Source: Molanna angustata
Taxonomy: Eukaryota; Arthropoda; Insecta; Trichoptera; Molannidae
NCBI GenBank assembly: GCA_963576475.1
Contig: OY754969.1
Coordinates: 29,735,388 to 29,799,387, forward strand
Reading direction: 5' to 3'
Length of the DNA stretch: 64,000 nt
A program made the position numbers and the translations under genes. This document shows positions 22,311 through 34,387 of the stretch, in pieces (positions within the stretch are counted from its first letter, which is position 1; each line of letters opens with the position of its first letter). The notes below the pieces were generated by a model. That model saw only the letters and a program-made list of their open reading frames with translations. It made no database searches and was not told the origin of the DNA.

Positions 22311-22380
22311 AGAGACGTCAAATTTGACAACTAAGCCGCCATTTTCGCACGGATGGGTTATTTGTGCTAAAGACGCTTGT
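22311..22380 (-). repeat. Right TIR of element B
   Basis: Inverted partner of 9491-9560. It ends GACGCTTGT immediately before the 10-bp TSD GTAAAACCAA at 22381-22390. Confidence 0.95.
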
Positions 22381-22390
22381 GTAAAACCAA

Positions 22391-23383
22391 TGGCTACCAT
22401 AGAAAAAATACATTTCTTTAAAATCCATAGATGTCATAGCTAGATCCCTAGAAAGTGCACATACTTCAAAAGTTCTGACAGCCAGTGTGACAGCCAGTGA
22501 ATGATAATAGATAATACTAAAACATCGTTGATGTATGTATAAATGTAGGTATTTCTATAATACGAGTTGTTTTTTGTTTATTTTTTTTAATAAAAAAACT
22601 ATTGTGTACATCAAACTTTTGTAAATAAATATAAATGAAGTGTTTAAATATATTTTGAAAAGAATATTAGCCGTTTTACATAATCATTTATATTAAAATT
22701 ATGTTGATCATGTAGGTTAATTACAATTTCAGTGATTTTATATCAAAAACTGTTTATTTTATTGAAATCAGACTTTCACCAATATTTTCTTCATTAACTT
22801 GATAATAGTATAGGCTATATAATATTATGAAAATATATCTTGAGGCAGCGCAAAAATAAGATCAGGTACGACGAACAGACCTTTCCTTGGGCAGCCCATT
22901 CCTTTCAATGGCATTTATATATGGAGGCCGCAACCTCCTCTTGACGCAAACATTTTCGTTTATCTATAAATTTAAATTGCTATAATATCATCTTAATACC
23001 TTGATGATATAATATAATTATAGTTAGACGGAAGTACCCAACAACAGAGGCACGAAGAAGAATTATTATAGTAACATTGTAACTGGAAAACTTACAAGTA
23101 GTTTAATTAATTTATATTGAATTTTCAGCAGCGTAGGTTTTTGTCATAGAAAAATATAATATAGTGATTAAAATCTCTTTTATATTATAGTGATCAATCA
23201 AATATAGCAAGAGATCAGAAATATGGATGAAGGGTGGAATATCCCAAATTGAAACATCAATTTATTGAATAACTTATTTTGAAAACTATCAGTTAGATAT
23301 TTTACAATAAATTTATGTACACAATAAATGTACAATGGGAGGTTTATTGCTTGTTGGCGATATCTTCCATCCAACCATATAGT
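22391..23383 (+). repeat. Left TIR of element A, main part
   Basis: Inverted partner of 38014-39027. About 1 kb is collinear with a few substitutions and small indels, including an extra copy of GACAGCCAGTGT near 22480-22500. Its inner end lies inside a LINE fragment (23198-23870), so part of that LINE is now in both TIRs. Confidence 0.9.
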
Positions 23384-23870
23384 AGGCAGACTGAATGAGT
23401 TTCTAAGGAAATCATAGTTAATGTCATACACATACAAGGATATGCCAAGCCTGAAATAAATATAACGTAACAGTTTCTGTTGAATATTTTCCAATGTATT
23501 AGAATGAATATTTTAATGCGGTGACCAAACTGTCGAGTTATATTCCAATTGACTACGATTTAAAGAACAATAGAGATGTTTTACAGCTAACAAAGATTTA
23601 AAATTCTTTTAAAATTGAGGTTCGCAGAACAAAGCCCAACATCTTCAAAGCCTTACGACATCTATCATTTATATGCATGACAAAGGTTAGTCGCTTATCA
23701 AAGATTACATCCAAGTCAGATACACTGGACACTGGACACCCTAGTTAATATTATATTGTTTATAGAATATTGAAAGGTGATCTTATTTTTTATATTGAAG
23801 AAAGTGATTATTTGACATTTTAAGCGGTAACTTATTCAATTCACACCATTCATAAAGTCTTTCTAGATAA
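23198..23870 (-). mobile_element. Jockey-like LINE fragment straddling the TIR border of A
   Basis: Minus-strand reading with frame breaks gives an RT C-terminal region: LYEWCELNKLPLK-like near 23840, DLDVIFDKRLTFVMHINDRC near 23690, KALKMLGFVLRTS near 23640, and ENIQQKLLRYIYFRLGISL with YDINYDFLRNSFSLPT in the frame 23198-23494. Only the last roughly 185 bp are shared with the right TIR. Confidence 0.75.
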
Positions 23871-25257
23871 TGATGAATAATAAGTTACTCATTGTATTAC
23901 AGAATATTGCAAGATTATTTAAAATATGTATGGTCAAAACTCTGGTGAACATTAAGAACATTTTTCTCATTCACAATAAAACTTTTTCGTATTATTTGGG
24001 CTTCCACAACTGAAGGAATTTCTTGAGTTGATTTGTTATGCTTTTTTTTTGCTGTGAACTTTACTTGCTTTTCTATGCATTTTTTAGTGTTCACATTCTC
24101 ACTGTTTTTAAAATTTACTTCGCCCTTATTTAATTCATCAATGGCTTTGTTCAAATAATCAAAAACTACTTGGGTACTTTTGTCACTAATATTTGCCCTT
24201 TGGCTTAACCCAACAATAAGATCACATTTAGTCTTTATCTCATTCAAAGTATTAGAATGCATTGTCTTATTTTCACAAGGCAAAAGTTGTATGATATCTT
24301 TACATTGTTTTGAGTCAATTTGCTGCACATCTTCAGTATTACTCTGAATACATAAACGAGCACATGCATGTATGTGTTTGCAAATATTTAGCTGAATCAC
24401 ATTATTTATGCAACTACATTTAAATGAATGAATACAAATGGTACATGGAATACATTTTAAATTACAGTTTACATAATGGCATGTTCTCTCTGAAGTACAT
24501 TTCTCTACTAAATAATTTGTGTTACTGAGACTGGAACTAGCAACAAGCCATTTACCCTCATCAATTTTATTTACCATTGCCTCTGTTATGTGTCCGCTGC
24601 TTTTGTGACTTTCCCTTATCTTAATACTTTTGTCAGATAATTTATTTTTTGACAGTCTTATTATCGTTTCAAATGTTTTGTCACGTACGAGTCCCAGAAG
24701 AGCATTTATTGACTTATCTAAGCGTTTGCATTTCTTCCCTTCTAAGTACAGATATTTGATTCTCTTGTGCAGGGACTCCAAATACATATTGGTGTTTATT
24801 CCAATATATTTACGATGACAATAAGCCCACATTTCAGCTCTTGAAACATATGTTTTTTTGAAATATTTCCCAAATTCCAGAGTGTCTTCATCTTCCAACA
24901 GCTGTTTAAAGTTTTTTCTAAGCCTGTTGTAAAAACTTCTATATTTGTTTCTCTTTGCAAAACCTTCAAAGTTTTATAAATCAATGATTTTTTAGACATC
25001 ACAGAAATTTTATTTAGGTTCTGGAACCAGTTCCTTTGAATGTGCCACGAACAAAGCAAGCGGTTTGGAATGGGCCCCATTACTTCACACCAAGCATTAT
25101 AAAAAGCTGGAAAATCATCAGACATAAATGCGTTTGCAAAGAAGAGCAAAAATTTTTTCAAACCTGAATATCAAATGATTAGAATAATCAAGAATTTTCT
25201 TAAACAGTTTACTTTTTTTAACTTTTCTACGGACAATTCTTGGTAGAACTCCATTTC

Positions 25258-25413
25258 AAATTATAAATGAATTTGGTATGGTAAAATAAATACCAAAGTT
25301 TTCAGTTCTACTTGAAAATGGTCAATGTATGACCGAAACTAGTCAGTGTCATTAAAGTAGTAGAACTGAAAACTTTGGTTTTTATTTTACCATACCAAAT
25401 TCATTTATAATTT
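25258..25413. mobile_element. Palindromic MITE-like element
   Basis: The arms 25258-25312 and 25359-25413 are 55-bp inverted repeats with one mismatch, joined by a 46-nt centre. It is a foldback element lying within the element A transposase locus, next to the RTE insertion. Superfamily not determined. Confidence 0.85.
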
Positions 25414-25489
25414 AAACAGTTTAATTATATTTATTTTTGTGTTTGTTAATTATACCATTTTACATCAACATAGATTTATTAATAGGTTA

Positions 25490-27190
25490 TTAACTTGTAT
25501 TATTCTACGTCAGCCCTCCTTCTCCTCATGAGACCTCCACAGCTCTCTATCCACCTCCAGCTACCCGTCGTGCCAACGTTAATGTAATCGTGCCAACTTT
25601 TCCTTGGTCGACGTCTACCTTTCGTTCCTCTTTTATCAGCCTTATATACTTTTTTCGTCAGTCGATCATCATTCATTCTTTCTAAGTGGCCAAACCACCT
25701 TAAGACGTTTATTTTCATCTCACTCACAATATCTCTTTCGAATCATACATTCTCATGTAATATCCTCATTTCTTATTCTATCATACATTTTTTACCACAC
25801 ATTCGTCTTAGGGACCTCATTTCAACCACGCTAATTCTACTTTCATGCGTCTTCTGCCATGTCCATGTCTCACTACCATACATTAGAGTCGGTACAACGA
25901 TGCCATTGTGTACTGCGAGCTTTGCTTGACTCAAAATAACAGGGTCGTTCATTACAGATCTTAATGGACCATTCACTTTGTTGCCTGCCGTTATCTTTCT
26001 TTCAATATCCTTTTCCAGTCTTCCATTATGCTGAAATATACTTCCTAAATATAAATACTCATCCACTTGTTCTAATTCTACATTCTCCACTCGTATCTCG
26101 CATTTTGTTCGTTTTTGGCTCTTCTCAAAAACCATCACTTTCGATTTAGTTGCATTCATTCTCAGTCCATTTTGCATGCATCCATCGAATACTATTTTAA
26201 CCAAACATTCCAAGTCTTTCACACACTCTGCTATTAATACTTCGTCATCTGCATACACAAGGTCACATACAGTCACACCTTCCAGTTTCAGCCCAATTTT
26301 CTCATTCTTTAGTGCTCTCACTCAGTAGTCAATGTATAGATTAAAGAGCCACGGTGATAATACGCAATCTTGTTTTACTCCCTTATTTATGAAGAACCAT
26401 CCTGTCAGATTTTTCAATCCTCACACAGGCTTGGCTTCCTTCATAGAGAGACGATATTGCCTTTTATTAACCTGGTCTCCGCTCCATACACTGACACTGA
26501 TAGAACCTTCCAAAGTTTTTCACGGTCTACTTTGTCGTAGGCCTTTTCCGGGTCTATAAAGGCACAGAGAAGCTTCTGGTTTTAAGCTAAAACCTTTTCA
26601 GTAGCCATTCAAAGGTAAATAATTTGGTAAGTGCATCCTCTACCTCCAACAAATGCTCCTTGTGCATCCCATACCCTGCTTGTTGTAGCCTTTCTCAACT
26701 TTTGGTCCAGAATCCTAGCATACAGTTTTCCAACTGAACTCTTCAGACTGATAGCTCGGTAGTTTTTGCAATCTAATTTCTAATCTTTCTTAAAAGGGGC
26801 ACAATAACTGCGTTCCTCCAATCTGATGAAGTATGTCCTACCGACATTTGTTGAAGAGGCAATGACACCATTCTATCGTCTTTTCGCCACCATATTTAAT
26901 AAATTCAGTTGGTATGCAATCAAATCCCGCAGCCTTTCATGTACGTGCATGCTTCACTGCTTATCTAACTTCTTCTATTGAAATTTTTTCTGTCATTCTC
27001 AATTTCATTTATTGGTACTCTTTCGTACGTCACACTGTCATACTGCGTACTTTCATATAACTCTTTAAAGTATTCCTTCCATCTTTCCTTGACATTTTCC
27101 TCGTCTATAACCATACATCCATTTTCTGAGACCCTTCCTGTTGTCCACAGTCACTTTTATCAATCATTCTCTCATCATGCCCAAACCACT
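25490..27190 (-). mobile_element. RTE-clade LINE inserted in element A transposase
   Basis: Minus-strand frames: 26321-25773 (DLVYADDEVLIAE with the RT YADD box, then LEQVDEYLYLGSIFQHNGRL and TLMYGSETWTWQKTHESRIS) and 25727-25500 (MKINVLRWFGHLERMNDDRLT, then RGTKGRRRPRKSWHDY). Degraded upstream RT sequence extends to about 27180. It lacks the endonuclease and has several frame breaks. Same family as 34388-36345. Confidence 0.85.
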
Positions 27191-27949
27191 TTCATTGATG
27201 CACAATGATAAAAATAAAGGAATGAATACATTATCAAAAAGATGCATTCTGGTGATTACCTGCAAGTTTAGCTCTATCGTTTGCTTGGAGAGTTATTCTG
27301 CCAATTTCAGCTTCATGTCCTATGTGAGTGCTAAATAACGTAACACAATATGTGCCGTCTTTAACCACCACTTCAATTGTAGATGGGCAAGCTGCTCCAA
27401 TTTTGTTTGTTCCTATATTTTTTATAGATCGTTGATTACTTCCTCGCCCTTTATAAGAATTAGATCTATGGCAGTGATAGTAATATTTGACTGTATTAGA
27501 TGTACATTTCTTAGAAGAAGTATCCAACACATAAGAATAAAAATTCTTCCTCTCATAGTTTTCCTTCCACTCTAGAAAATCTAAAAATTAACAATTTTGT
27601 CAAGTAATCAAAAATACATTCAATGCTACAATTTCTCTAAGAATATGTAATCTATTATCAATTTAAATAATAAATAAAGTCTGAGTTTACCTTCATTGCA
27701 TTTCAATGTCAGTTTTTCAATATGAAATTCCTTTTCATGTTCTTTTACAAAATGTTCTCTCAACCTTTTATAGGAAACTAAATGTTTAGAACATTCTGAG
27801 CACTTTATTCTACAATTGCGGGTTTTGGATGTATTATGTACGTTTTTTCTGTGTTTTAATAACGATGATTTAGTAGAAAAAACACATTTACAAAGATTAC
27901 ATTCTACCTGTTTAGTAACCGGATTTATTTTACAAGCAGTGGTTATACC

Positions 27950-29577
27950 AACTTCTTGGATTCTGATAAGTTTCTGGCCAGAAATCAATCTGCCTATAGA
28001 AAATTCCACTCTACGGAAACGGCCACAGTAAGAATTTTGTCTGACTTAATCATTCAAGCTGAATCAGGTAAGATTACCCTAATTTCATTTTTAGACATGA
28101 GCGCTACTTTCGATACTGTAGACTATAATATTCTCTTTTCTAAACTTAGACATGAATTTGGCTTGGGTAATGACTGCATTGCATGGCTATCTTCCTACTT
28201 AGTAGACCGTAAATACAAAGTTGTATTTAAAGATAGTACCACAAATAATATTACCTCCTTGTACGGGGTCCCACAAGGTTCTGTACTTGGACCAATTCTC
28301 TTTAATTTATATACCAATCAGTTGGAAAATCTTGTTCAAAATCTTGGTTTCAACACACATGCCTATGCAGATGACCGCATACTGTTCAAGTCCTGTTCAC
28401 CTGAATTTAAATATCACTTAACACACGAGGTATCCACATGCATAAATCAGATATCCACCTGGATGTGTAAGAACAAGCTAAAACTGAACCCAACAAAAAC
28501 TAAGTTCCTTTGGCTTGCCTCACCTCGCAGGCAACAATACATAAATAATGACCCCATTGTAATTCAAAATGTCGAAATTACTCCTTCTAACTGTGTAAAA
28601 TTTCTTGGTATACATATCGACAGTGCACTCTCTATGGATAAACACATTTCTTCCATAGTCAGACAAAGTTGTTACTTTCTCAGACAACTTAGACCTATTC
28701 GAAGGTGTCTCTCGACAAATGCTGCTAAGGTCCTTATAAATTCTTTAATAGTTTCCCATGTAGATTATTGTAACGCCATATTAGCACACCTACCGCAATA
28801 CCAAATCCATAGAATACAACTCATCCTCAATGCAGCAGCCCGTTATATTTACCAGATTGATCGTTTCTCGCATATCTCACCAACACTTCACAAACTTCAT
28901 TGGCTGAAGAGCCCAGAACGTATAGAATTTAAAACATGTCTCCTTGTCTTTAAAGCACTCAATAGCATGGCCCCGGAATATATATCGGAACTTTGTGTTC
29001 CATTTTCACCTAACAATAAACAAACAAAGTACGCTAAGATCAATGACCCAATCCAATAAAAAACTAGTAGAAACCAATCTCACAAATAAGCCAAAATACC
29101 TATATCGATCTTTTGGCGTTTCTGGACCAAAGTCATGGAACAATCTTCCAATGGATATAAGATGTGCCGAAAATATCAATGAATTCAAGAAGAAATTAAA
29201 AACTCATCTTTTCCGCAAGTCGTATCCAGATTGTCCTTCATCCGTTCAATAATATTATGTGTACTAAATATTATGCCAGTTTACTTTGAATCGACTATTT
29301 TTTATAATTAATTTCATCTGGATTATGTAACAAGATTAATTTGTGATTTCTAGGTATTTTTTTAAGTTTTATATTTCACCATTTTCAATGTGTTAGCTAT
29401 AGGACTAATTTTAACTTAATTTTAACTTATTGTATTTTTTTAAGTTTTATGTTTCACCATTTTCAATGTGTTAGCTATAGGACTAATTTTAAATTATTTT
29501 TTGCAAACTGAAAGCGCCCTTGAGGTGACCACGGTTGTCACTAAACGGCGCTTTATAAATTGTCCTTATTATTATTA
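27950..29577 (+). mobile_element. L2/CR1-type LINE inserted in the transposase ORF, left arm
   Basis: A 5'-truncated element beginning within RT. Frame 27956-29059 has ARNQSAYRKFHSTETA, LDMSATFDTVDY, GVPQGSVLGPILFNLY and the catalytic AYADD. A frameshift near 29050 moves to the frame ending at 29252 (KSWNNLPMDIR, then FKKKLKTHLF), the normal C-terminus. The 3' UTR has a two-copy tandem of about 87 bp (29349-29500) and ends in (TTA)n, typical of L2-like LINEs. A 7-bp direct repeat TTATACC at 27943-27949 and 29578-29584 is the TSD, and the host frame is continuous across it when the LINE is ignored. Confidence 0.88.
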
Positions 29578-29797
29578 TTATACCATGAATATTTCTTCTA
29601 TGCGCGTTTAAATTTTTTTCATGTTTATATCGACATCTACATTCATCACATTCGAAACTATTTACAGTAGAGTGGTTATCTTTCCCAGCCATTTTATCAA
29701 TGTATACGAAAAGTTGGTTGAAGTCTGATGCAGATGAACGTCTGTTAAAAATTTACAATGAAAATTGTTGTAATATCATTTATATATATTAAAAGAC

Positions 29798-30217
<420 letters not shown>

Positions 30218-30322
30218 GTCTTTTAATATATATAAATGATATTACAACAATTTTCATTGTAAATTTTTAACAGACGTTCATCTGCATCAGACTTCAACCA
30301 ACTTTTCGTATACATTGATAAA

Positions 30323-32324
30323 ATGGCTGGGAAAGATAACCACTCTACTGTAAATAGTTTCGAATGTGATGAATGTAGATGTCGATATAAACATGAAAAA
30401 AATTTAAACGCGCATAGAAGAAATATTCATGGTATAATAATAATAATAAGGACAATTTATAAAGCGCCGTTTAGTGACAACCGTGGTCACCTCAAGGGCG
30501 CTTTCAGTTTGCAAAAAATAATTTAAAATTAGTCCTATAGCTAACACATTGAAAATGGTGAAACATAAAACTTAAAAAAATACAATAAGTTAAAATTAAG
30601 TTAAAATTAGTCCTATAGCTAACACATTGAAAATGGTGAAATATAAAACTTAAAAAAATACCTAGAAATCACAAATTAATCTTGTTACATAATCCAGATG
30701 AAATTAATTATAAAAAATAGTCGATTCAAAGTAAACTGGCATAATATTTAGTACACATAATATTATTGAACGGATGAAGGACAATCTGGATACGACTTGC
30801 GGAAAAGATGAGTTTTTAATTTCTTCTTGAATTCATTGATATTTTCGGCACATCTTATATCCATTGGAAGATTGTTCCATGACTTTGGTCCAGAAACGCC
30901 AAAAGATCGATATAGGTATTTTGGCTTATTTGTGAGATTGGTTTCTACTAGTTTTTTATTGGATTGGGTCATTGATCTTAGCGTACTTTGTTTGTTTATT
31001 GTTAGGTGAAAATGGAACACAAAGTTCCGATATATATTCCGGGGCCATGCTATTGAGTGCTTTAAAGACAAGGAGACATGTTTTAAATTCTATACGTTCT
31101 GGGCTCTTCAGCCAATGAAGTTTGTGAAGTGTTGGTGAGATATGCGAGAAACGATCAATCTGGTAAATATAACGGGCTGCTGCATTGAGGATGAGTTGTA
31201 TTCTATGGATTTGGTATTGCGGTAGGTGTGCTAATATGGCGTTACAATAATCTACATGGGAAACTATTAAAGAATTTATAAGGACCTTAGCAGCATTTGT
31301 CGAGAGACACCTTCGAATAGGTCTAAGTTGTCTGAGAAAGTAACAACTTTGTCTGACTATGGAAGAAATGTGTTTATCCATAGAGAGTGCACTGTCGATA
31401 TGTATACCAAGAAATTTTACACAGTTAGAAGGAGTAATTTCGACATTTTGAATTACAATGGGGTCATTATTTATGTATTGTTGCCTGCGAGGTGAGGCAA
31501 GCCAAAGGAACTTAGTTTTTGTTGGGTTCAGTTTTAGCTTGTTCTTACACATCCAGGTGGATATCTGATTTATGCATGTGGATACCTCGTGTGTTAAGTG
31601 ATATTTAAATTCAGGTGAACAGGACTTGAACAGTATGCGGTCATCTGCATAGGCATGTGTGTTGAAACCAAGATTTTGAACAAGATTTTCCAACTGATTG
31701 GTATATAAATTAAAGAGAATTGGTCCAAGTACAGAACCTTGTGGGACCCCGTACAAGGAGGTAATATTATTTGTGGTACTATCTTTAAATACAACTTTGT
31801 ATTTACGGTCTACTAAGTAGGAAGATAGCCATGCAATGCAGTCATTACCCAAGCCAAATTCATGTCTAAGTTTAGAAAAGAGAATATTATAGTCTACAGT
31901 ATCGAAAGTAGCGCTCATGTCTAAAAATGAAATTAGGGTAATCTTACCTGATTCAGCTTGAATGATTAAGTCAGACAAAATTCTTACTGTGGCCGTTTCC
32001 GTAGAGTGGAATTTTCTATAGGCAGATTGATTTCTGGCCAGAAACTTATCAGAATCCAAGAAGTTGGTATAACCACTGCTTGTAAAATAAATCCGGTTAC
32101 TAAACAGGTAGAATGTAATCTTTGTAAATGTGTTTTTTCTACTAAATCATCGTTATTAAAACACAGAAAAAACGTACATAATACATCCAAAACCCGCAAT
32201 TGTAGAATAAAGTGCTCAGAATGTTCTAAACATTTAGTTTCCTATAAAAGGTTGAGAGAACATTTTGTAAAAGAACATGAAAAGGAATTTCATATTGAAA
32301 AACTGACATTGAAATGCAATGAAG
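30323..32324 (+). pseudogene. Mirror copy of the transposase 5' exon, right arm
   Basis: The first finger exon piece (30323-30437) and its continuation (32066-32324) are identical to the left arm but on the plus strand, and split by the same LINE. The splice donor after 32324 is retained. All downstream transposase exons are absent, because the arm is cut by the copia LTR at 32355. Confidence 0.88.
30438..32065 (-). mobile_element. L2/CR1-type LINE, right arm copy
   Basis: Mirror image of 27950-29577 with the same RT frame, the same frameshift and the same TTATACC duplication. The insertion therefore happened before the inverted duplication was made. Confidence 0.9.
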
Positions 32325-32354
32325 GTAAACTCAGACTTTATTTATTATTTAAAT

Positions 32355-32975
32355 TGTGGTAACCAGAGGGGTTACCAGTAAAGAGAGTTTACTATATCCC
32401 AAGTGGATATGATTTGAAATAAGAACACAAGGACAGTGGTTGAGAGAGAAGAAGAAAGAATGGTCAAAAGTAACAATGAGTATATTGATCACAATTAATA
32501 GTTTGCTTAAAGGTAAATTTACAATTGATGAAATAACTTACAAAGGAACTTTTCTCACGATGAGTAGGTATAACGAGCGAGTTAGCGGGTGTGTTCGAAG
32601 TGTCCGAATCTTCGCATGGTGAAGTACCATCGTGCTCGCGAGGTCGAGAGATGACCGGTGGTCGAGAGACGAAGTGTCGGCGAGACGGCGTGGTCGAGAA
32701 CGTCGGCGTGATGTGACGAATCGAAGTGACGGAAATACGGAAATGAAGTGACGACGTGTAGAGGTGTAGACTCCCTTAAATAGTGCTGCGCTGGGGGTAG
32801 CAAGTTCAATGTCCTCGAACTTTCTAGACTTATTGATTTGAAGTGTCATACCCAGTTGAGGAGTATTGTCACTTATTTGACGTTGCGGGCGATGAACTCG
32901 GCCTAGCGATAAACAAATGTACTTGCCGTCGCTAGGCGCGCGCTCGAAAGAAATTTCGAGATGTGGTCTGCCACA
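32355..32975 (-). mobile_element. Copia-type LTR (3' LTR)
   Basis: On the minus strand it starts TGTGGCAGACC and ends GGTTACCACA (5'-TG...CA-3' with short inverted TGTGG/CCACA). It directly follows the RNase H end of a copia pol. Length 621 bp. It is GC-richer than its surroundings, with several CG-rich CGACG/TCGAG blocks. The host flank is TAAAT at 32350-32354. No second LTR was found, so the element is truncated at its 5' side. Confidence 0.8.
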
Positions 32976-33790
32976 ATACACTCTGAAATCATGAATCAAA
33001 TTTTGCCACCAACAAGCTTCACTTACAGCTAAATTTATTGCTACATATTCTGCTTCAGTCGATGATAAGGCAACCGCTGCTTGCTTTCTTGATATCCATT
33101 AAACTGTGCATCCTAGCACTATGAAAACATAGCCAGCAGTTGACTTACGATCGACTTTATATCCTGCCCAATCTGAGTCTACATAGCCCACAATAATATT
33201 TTCATTGTCTAATGCAAACACTAAACTTAAATTTACAGTTCCCTTTATATAACGTAGGACTCTTTTTAAGGCAGACCATAGTTCTTTGCTAGCACAAGAT
33301 TGATAGCGACTTAGTATACTCAAACAAATACCGAGATCTAGTCTTGTGCATAACATGGCATACATGAGAGCACCAATTAAACTTCTACAATTACTTTCTA
33401 ACTCTGGGCTCTCAGAAGATTTTCCTTTTAAGCTACTATGATCAAAGTTAGCACCTAACGGAGTTGACATAGATTTACAATCTTGCATATTATATTTTCT
33501 TAATATGTTTGTGAGATAGGCAGTTTGATTTAACTTAATTTGGTTCTTAACCATATCTTGGTGAATAGTCATGCCCAAGTAATTACATGCAGGACCAAGG
33601 TCTTTAATTTTAAAATTACTATTTAGACTATTTTTACATATGACATCTCTTCCTCTTCAGTACCTGATATCAACAAATCGTCAACAAATACTGGTAAGTA
33701 TATGTAACCGTTGTATGTTGATTTTACATAAAGGCAGTATTCATTTTCAGATCTTTTAAACCATGGACTTGTTTTTCTTATTTCCATTAA
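32976..33790 (-). pseudogene. Ty1/copia pol remnant (RT to RNase H)
   Basis: Minus-strand reading: FKRSENEYCLYVKS and the catalytic FVDDLLISG near 33690-33750; then in frame 33578-33099 MGMTIHQD, KYNMQDCKSMSTPLG, LIGALMYAMLCTRLDL, and RNase H GYVDSDWAGYKVDRKSTAGY; then after an in-frame TAA, WISRKQAAVALSSTEAEYVA at about 33030-33090. The order and motifs are those of copia pol. Integrase and the 5' half are missing beyond about 33790. Confidence 0.88.
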
Positions 33791-34387
33791 ATAAAATATC
33801 AAAAATTGCTAATTGTAATGGGTGACACATGTGCTCCGCGCGAGCACTCAAGGAGTACTTGAAGGGCCGAGTACTCTAGTGTTAATAAACAGATTTTTTC
33901 TATAATGTGTCTTTTATTGTTTTCTTCTCTGAGTTACATATATATCTTTTTTTCTCTATATTTCACTTTGTATATGCTATATTATAAAAAACAAAATTCC
34001 AAGCAAAAAAAATCCAGCCATGAATTTTTTGCCCATCATTTAAATGTAGATAAAGAAAATGTTCCAGTGTGCAAGTTTATGTCTTTATCGACATTATCAT
34101 TAGGTGAATTTTGTGATTGGATAAAGAAAGCTACGTGCAAAAGGAAAATAGCCAATATGTAATGGATTCTATTGTTTTTTTAAATGAATTAATAATTTAT
34201 TATTATTGCACATATTACTTGTAAAACATGTGACTTTATTGTAGCACTAGGATTTTCAATCCATAAATTTGTTAAAAGTAATTACTCGTAAGCCACAATT
34301 TTGTTATTTTTGGGGAAGCAATACCCAATATCCCACATAAAAAAATATTATATTTCACATAAATTTAGATACCCTATGATTAAAAGA
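33791..34387. other. Unassigned segment of element A
   Basis: The frame 33905-34162 has a C-terminal stretch (SHEFFAHHLNVDKENVPVCK) that may be a DNA-transposon fragment, but I cannot name it. A CG-containing block at 33815-33880 ends AATAAACAG and could be an LTR edge. Otherwise AT-rich. Confidence 0.3.

Larger units (their letters stand above)
9491..22380 (-). mobile_element. Element B: 12.9-kb MULE inserted in the left TIR of A
   Basis: The ends are inverted repeats of about 70 bp (9491-9560 and 22311-22380) with three mismatches that I can count, beginning ACAAGCGTCTTTAGCACAAA. They are flanked by a perfect 10-bp direct repeat GTAAAACCAA (9481-9490 and 22381-22390). The right TIR of element A (about 38990-39015) carries the same target sequence with one copy of GTAAAACCAA and no insertion, so the insertion point is directly documented. 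The transposase gene lies next to the right end (19644-22109). The remaining 10 kb is non-transposase cargo: RTE fragments, a SINE, a gag-only LINE, a satellite and a hAT remnant. Confidence 0.93.
23915..29692 (-). pseudogene. Broken MULE transposase of element A
   Basis: Minus-strand pieces in order: the start codon and first C2H2 finger (29692 down to about 29585); the same exon continued at 27949-27691 after a LINE insertion, with two more fingers; a GT-AG intron; exon 27580-27260 (CHRS and STHIGHE blocks, as in element B); then exon 25163 to about 24900 (FMSDDFPAFYNAW and CSWHI) and 24898-23915 (NTNMYLESLHK, SWIM motif CSC-x9-CKH). The exon that should hold the first catalytic Asp (VDGTH in element B) is missing; an RTE and a MITE occupy its place. 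A frameshift lies near 24900. It resembles B's transposase in domain order but has introns. Certainly inactive. Confidence 0.88.

Noticed and set aside
32538..32999. 153-codon minus frame with an Arg/Ser-rich sequence
   Set aside because: Runs from the end of copia RNase H into its LTR; LTR translation, not a separate gene.
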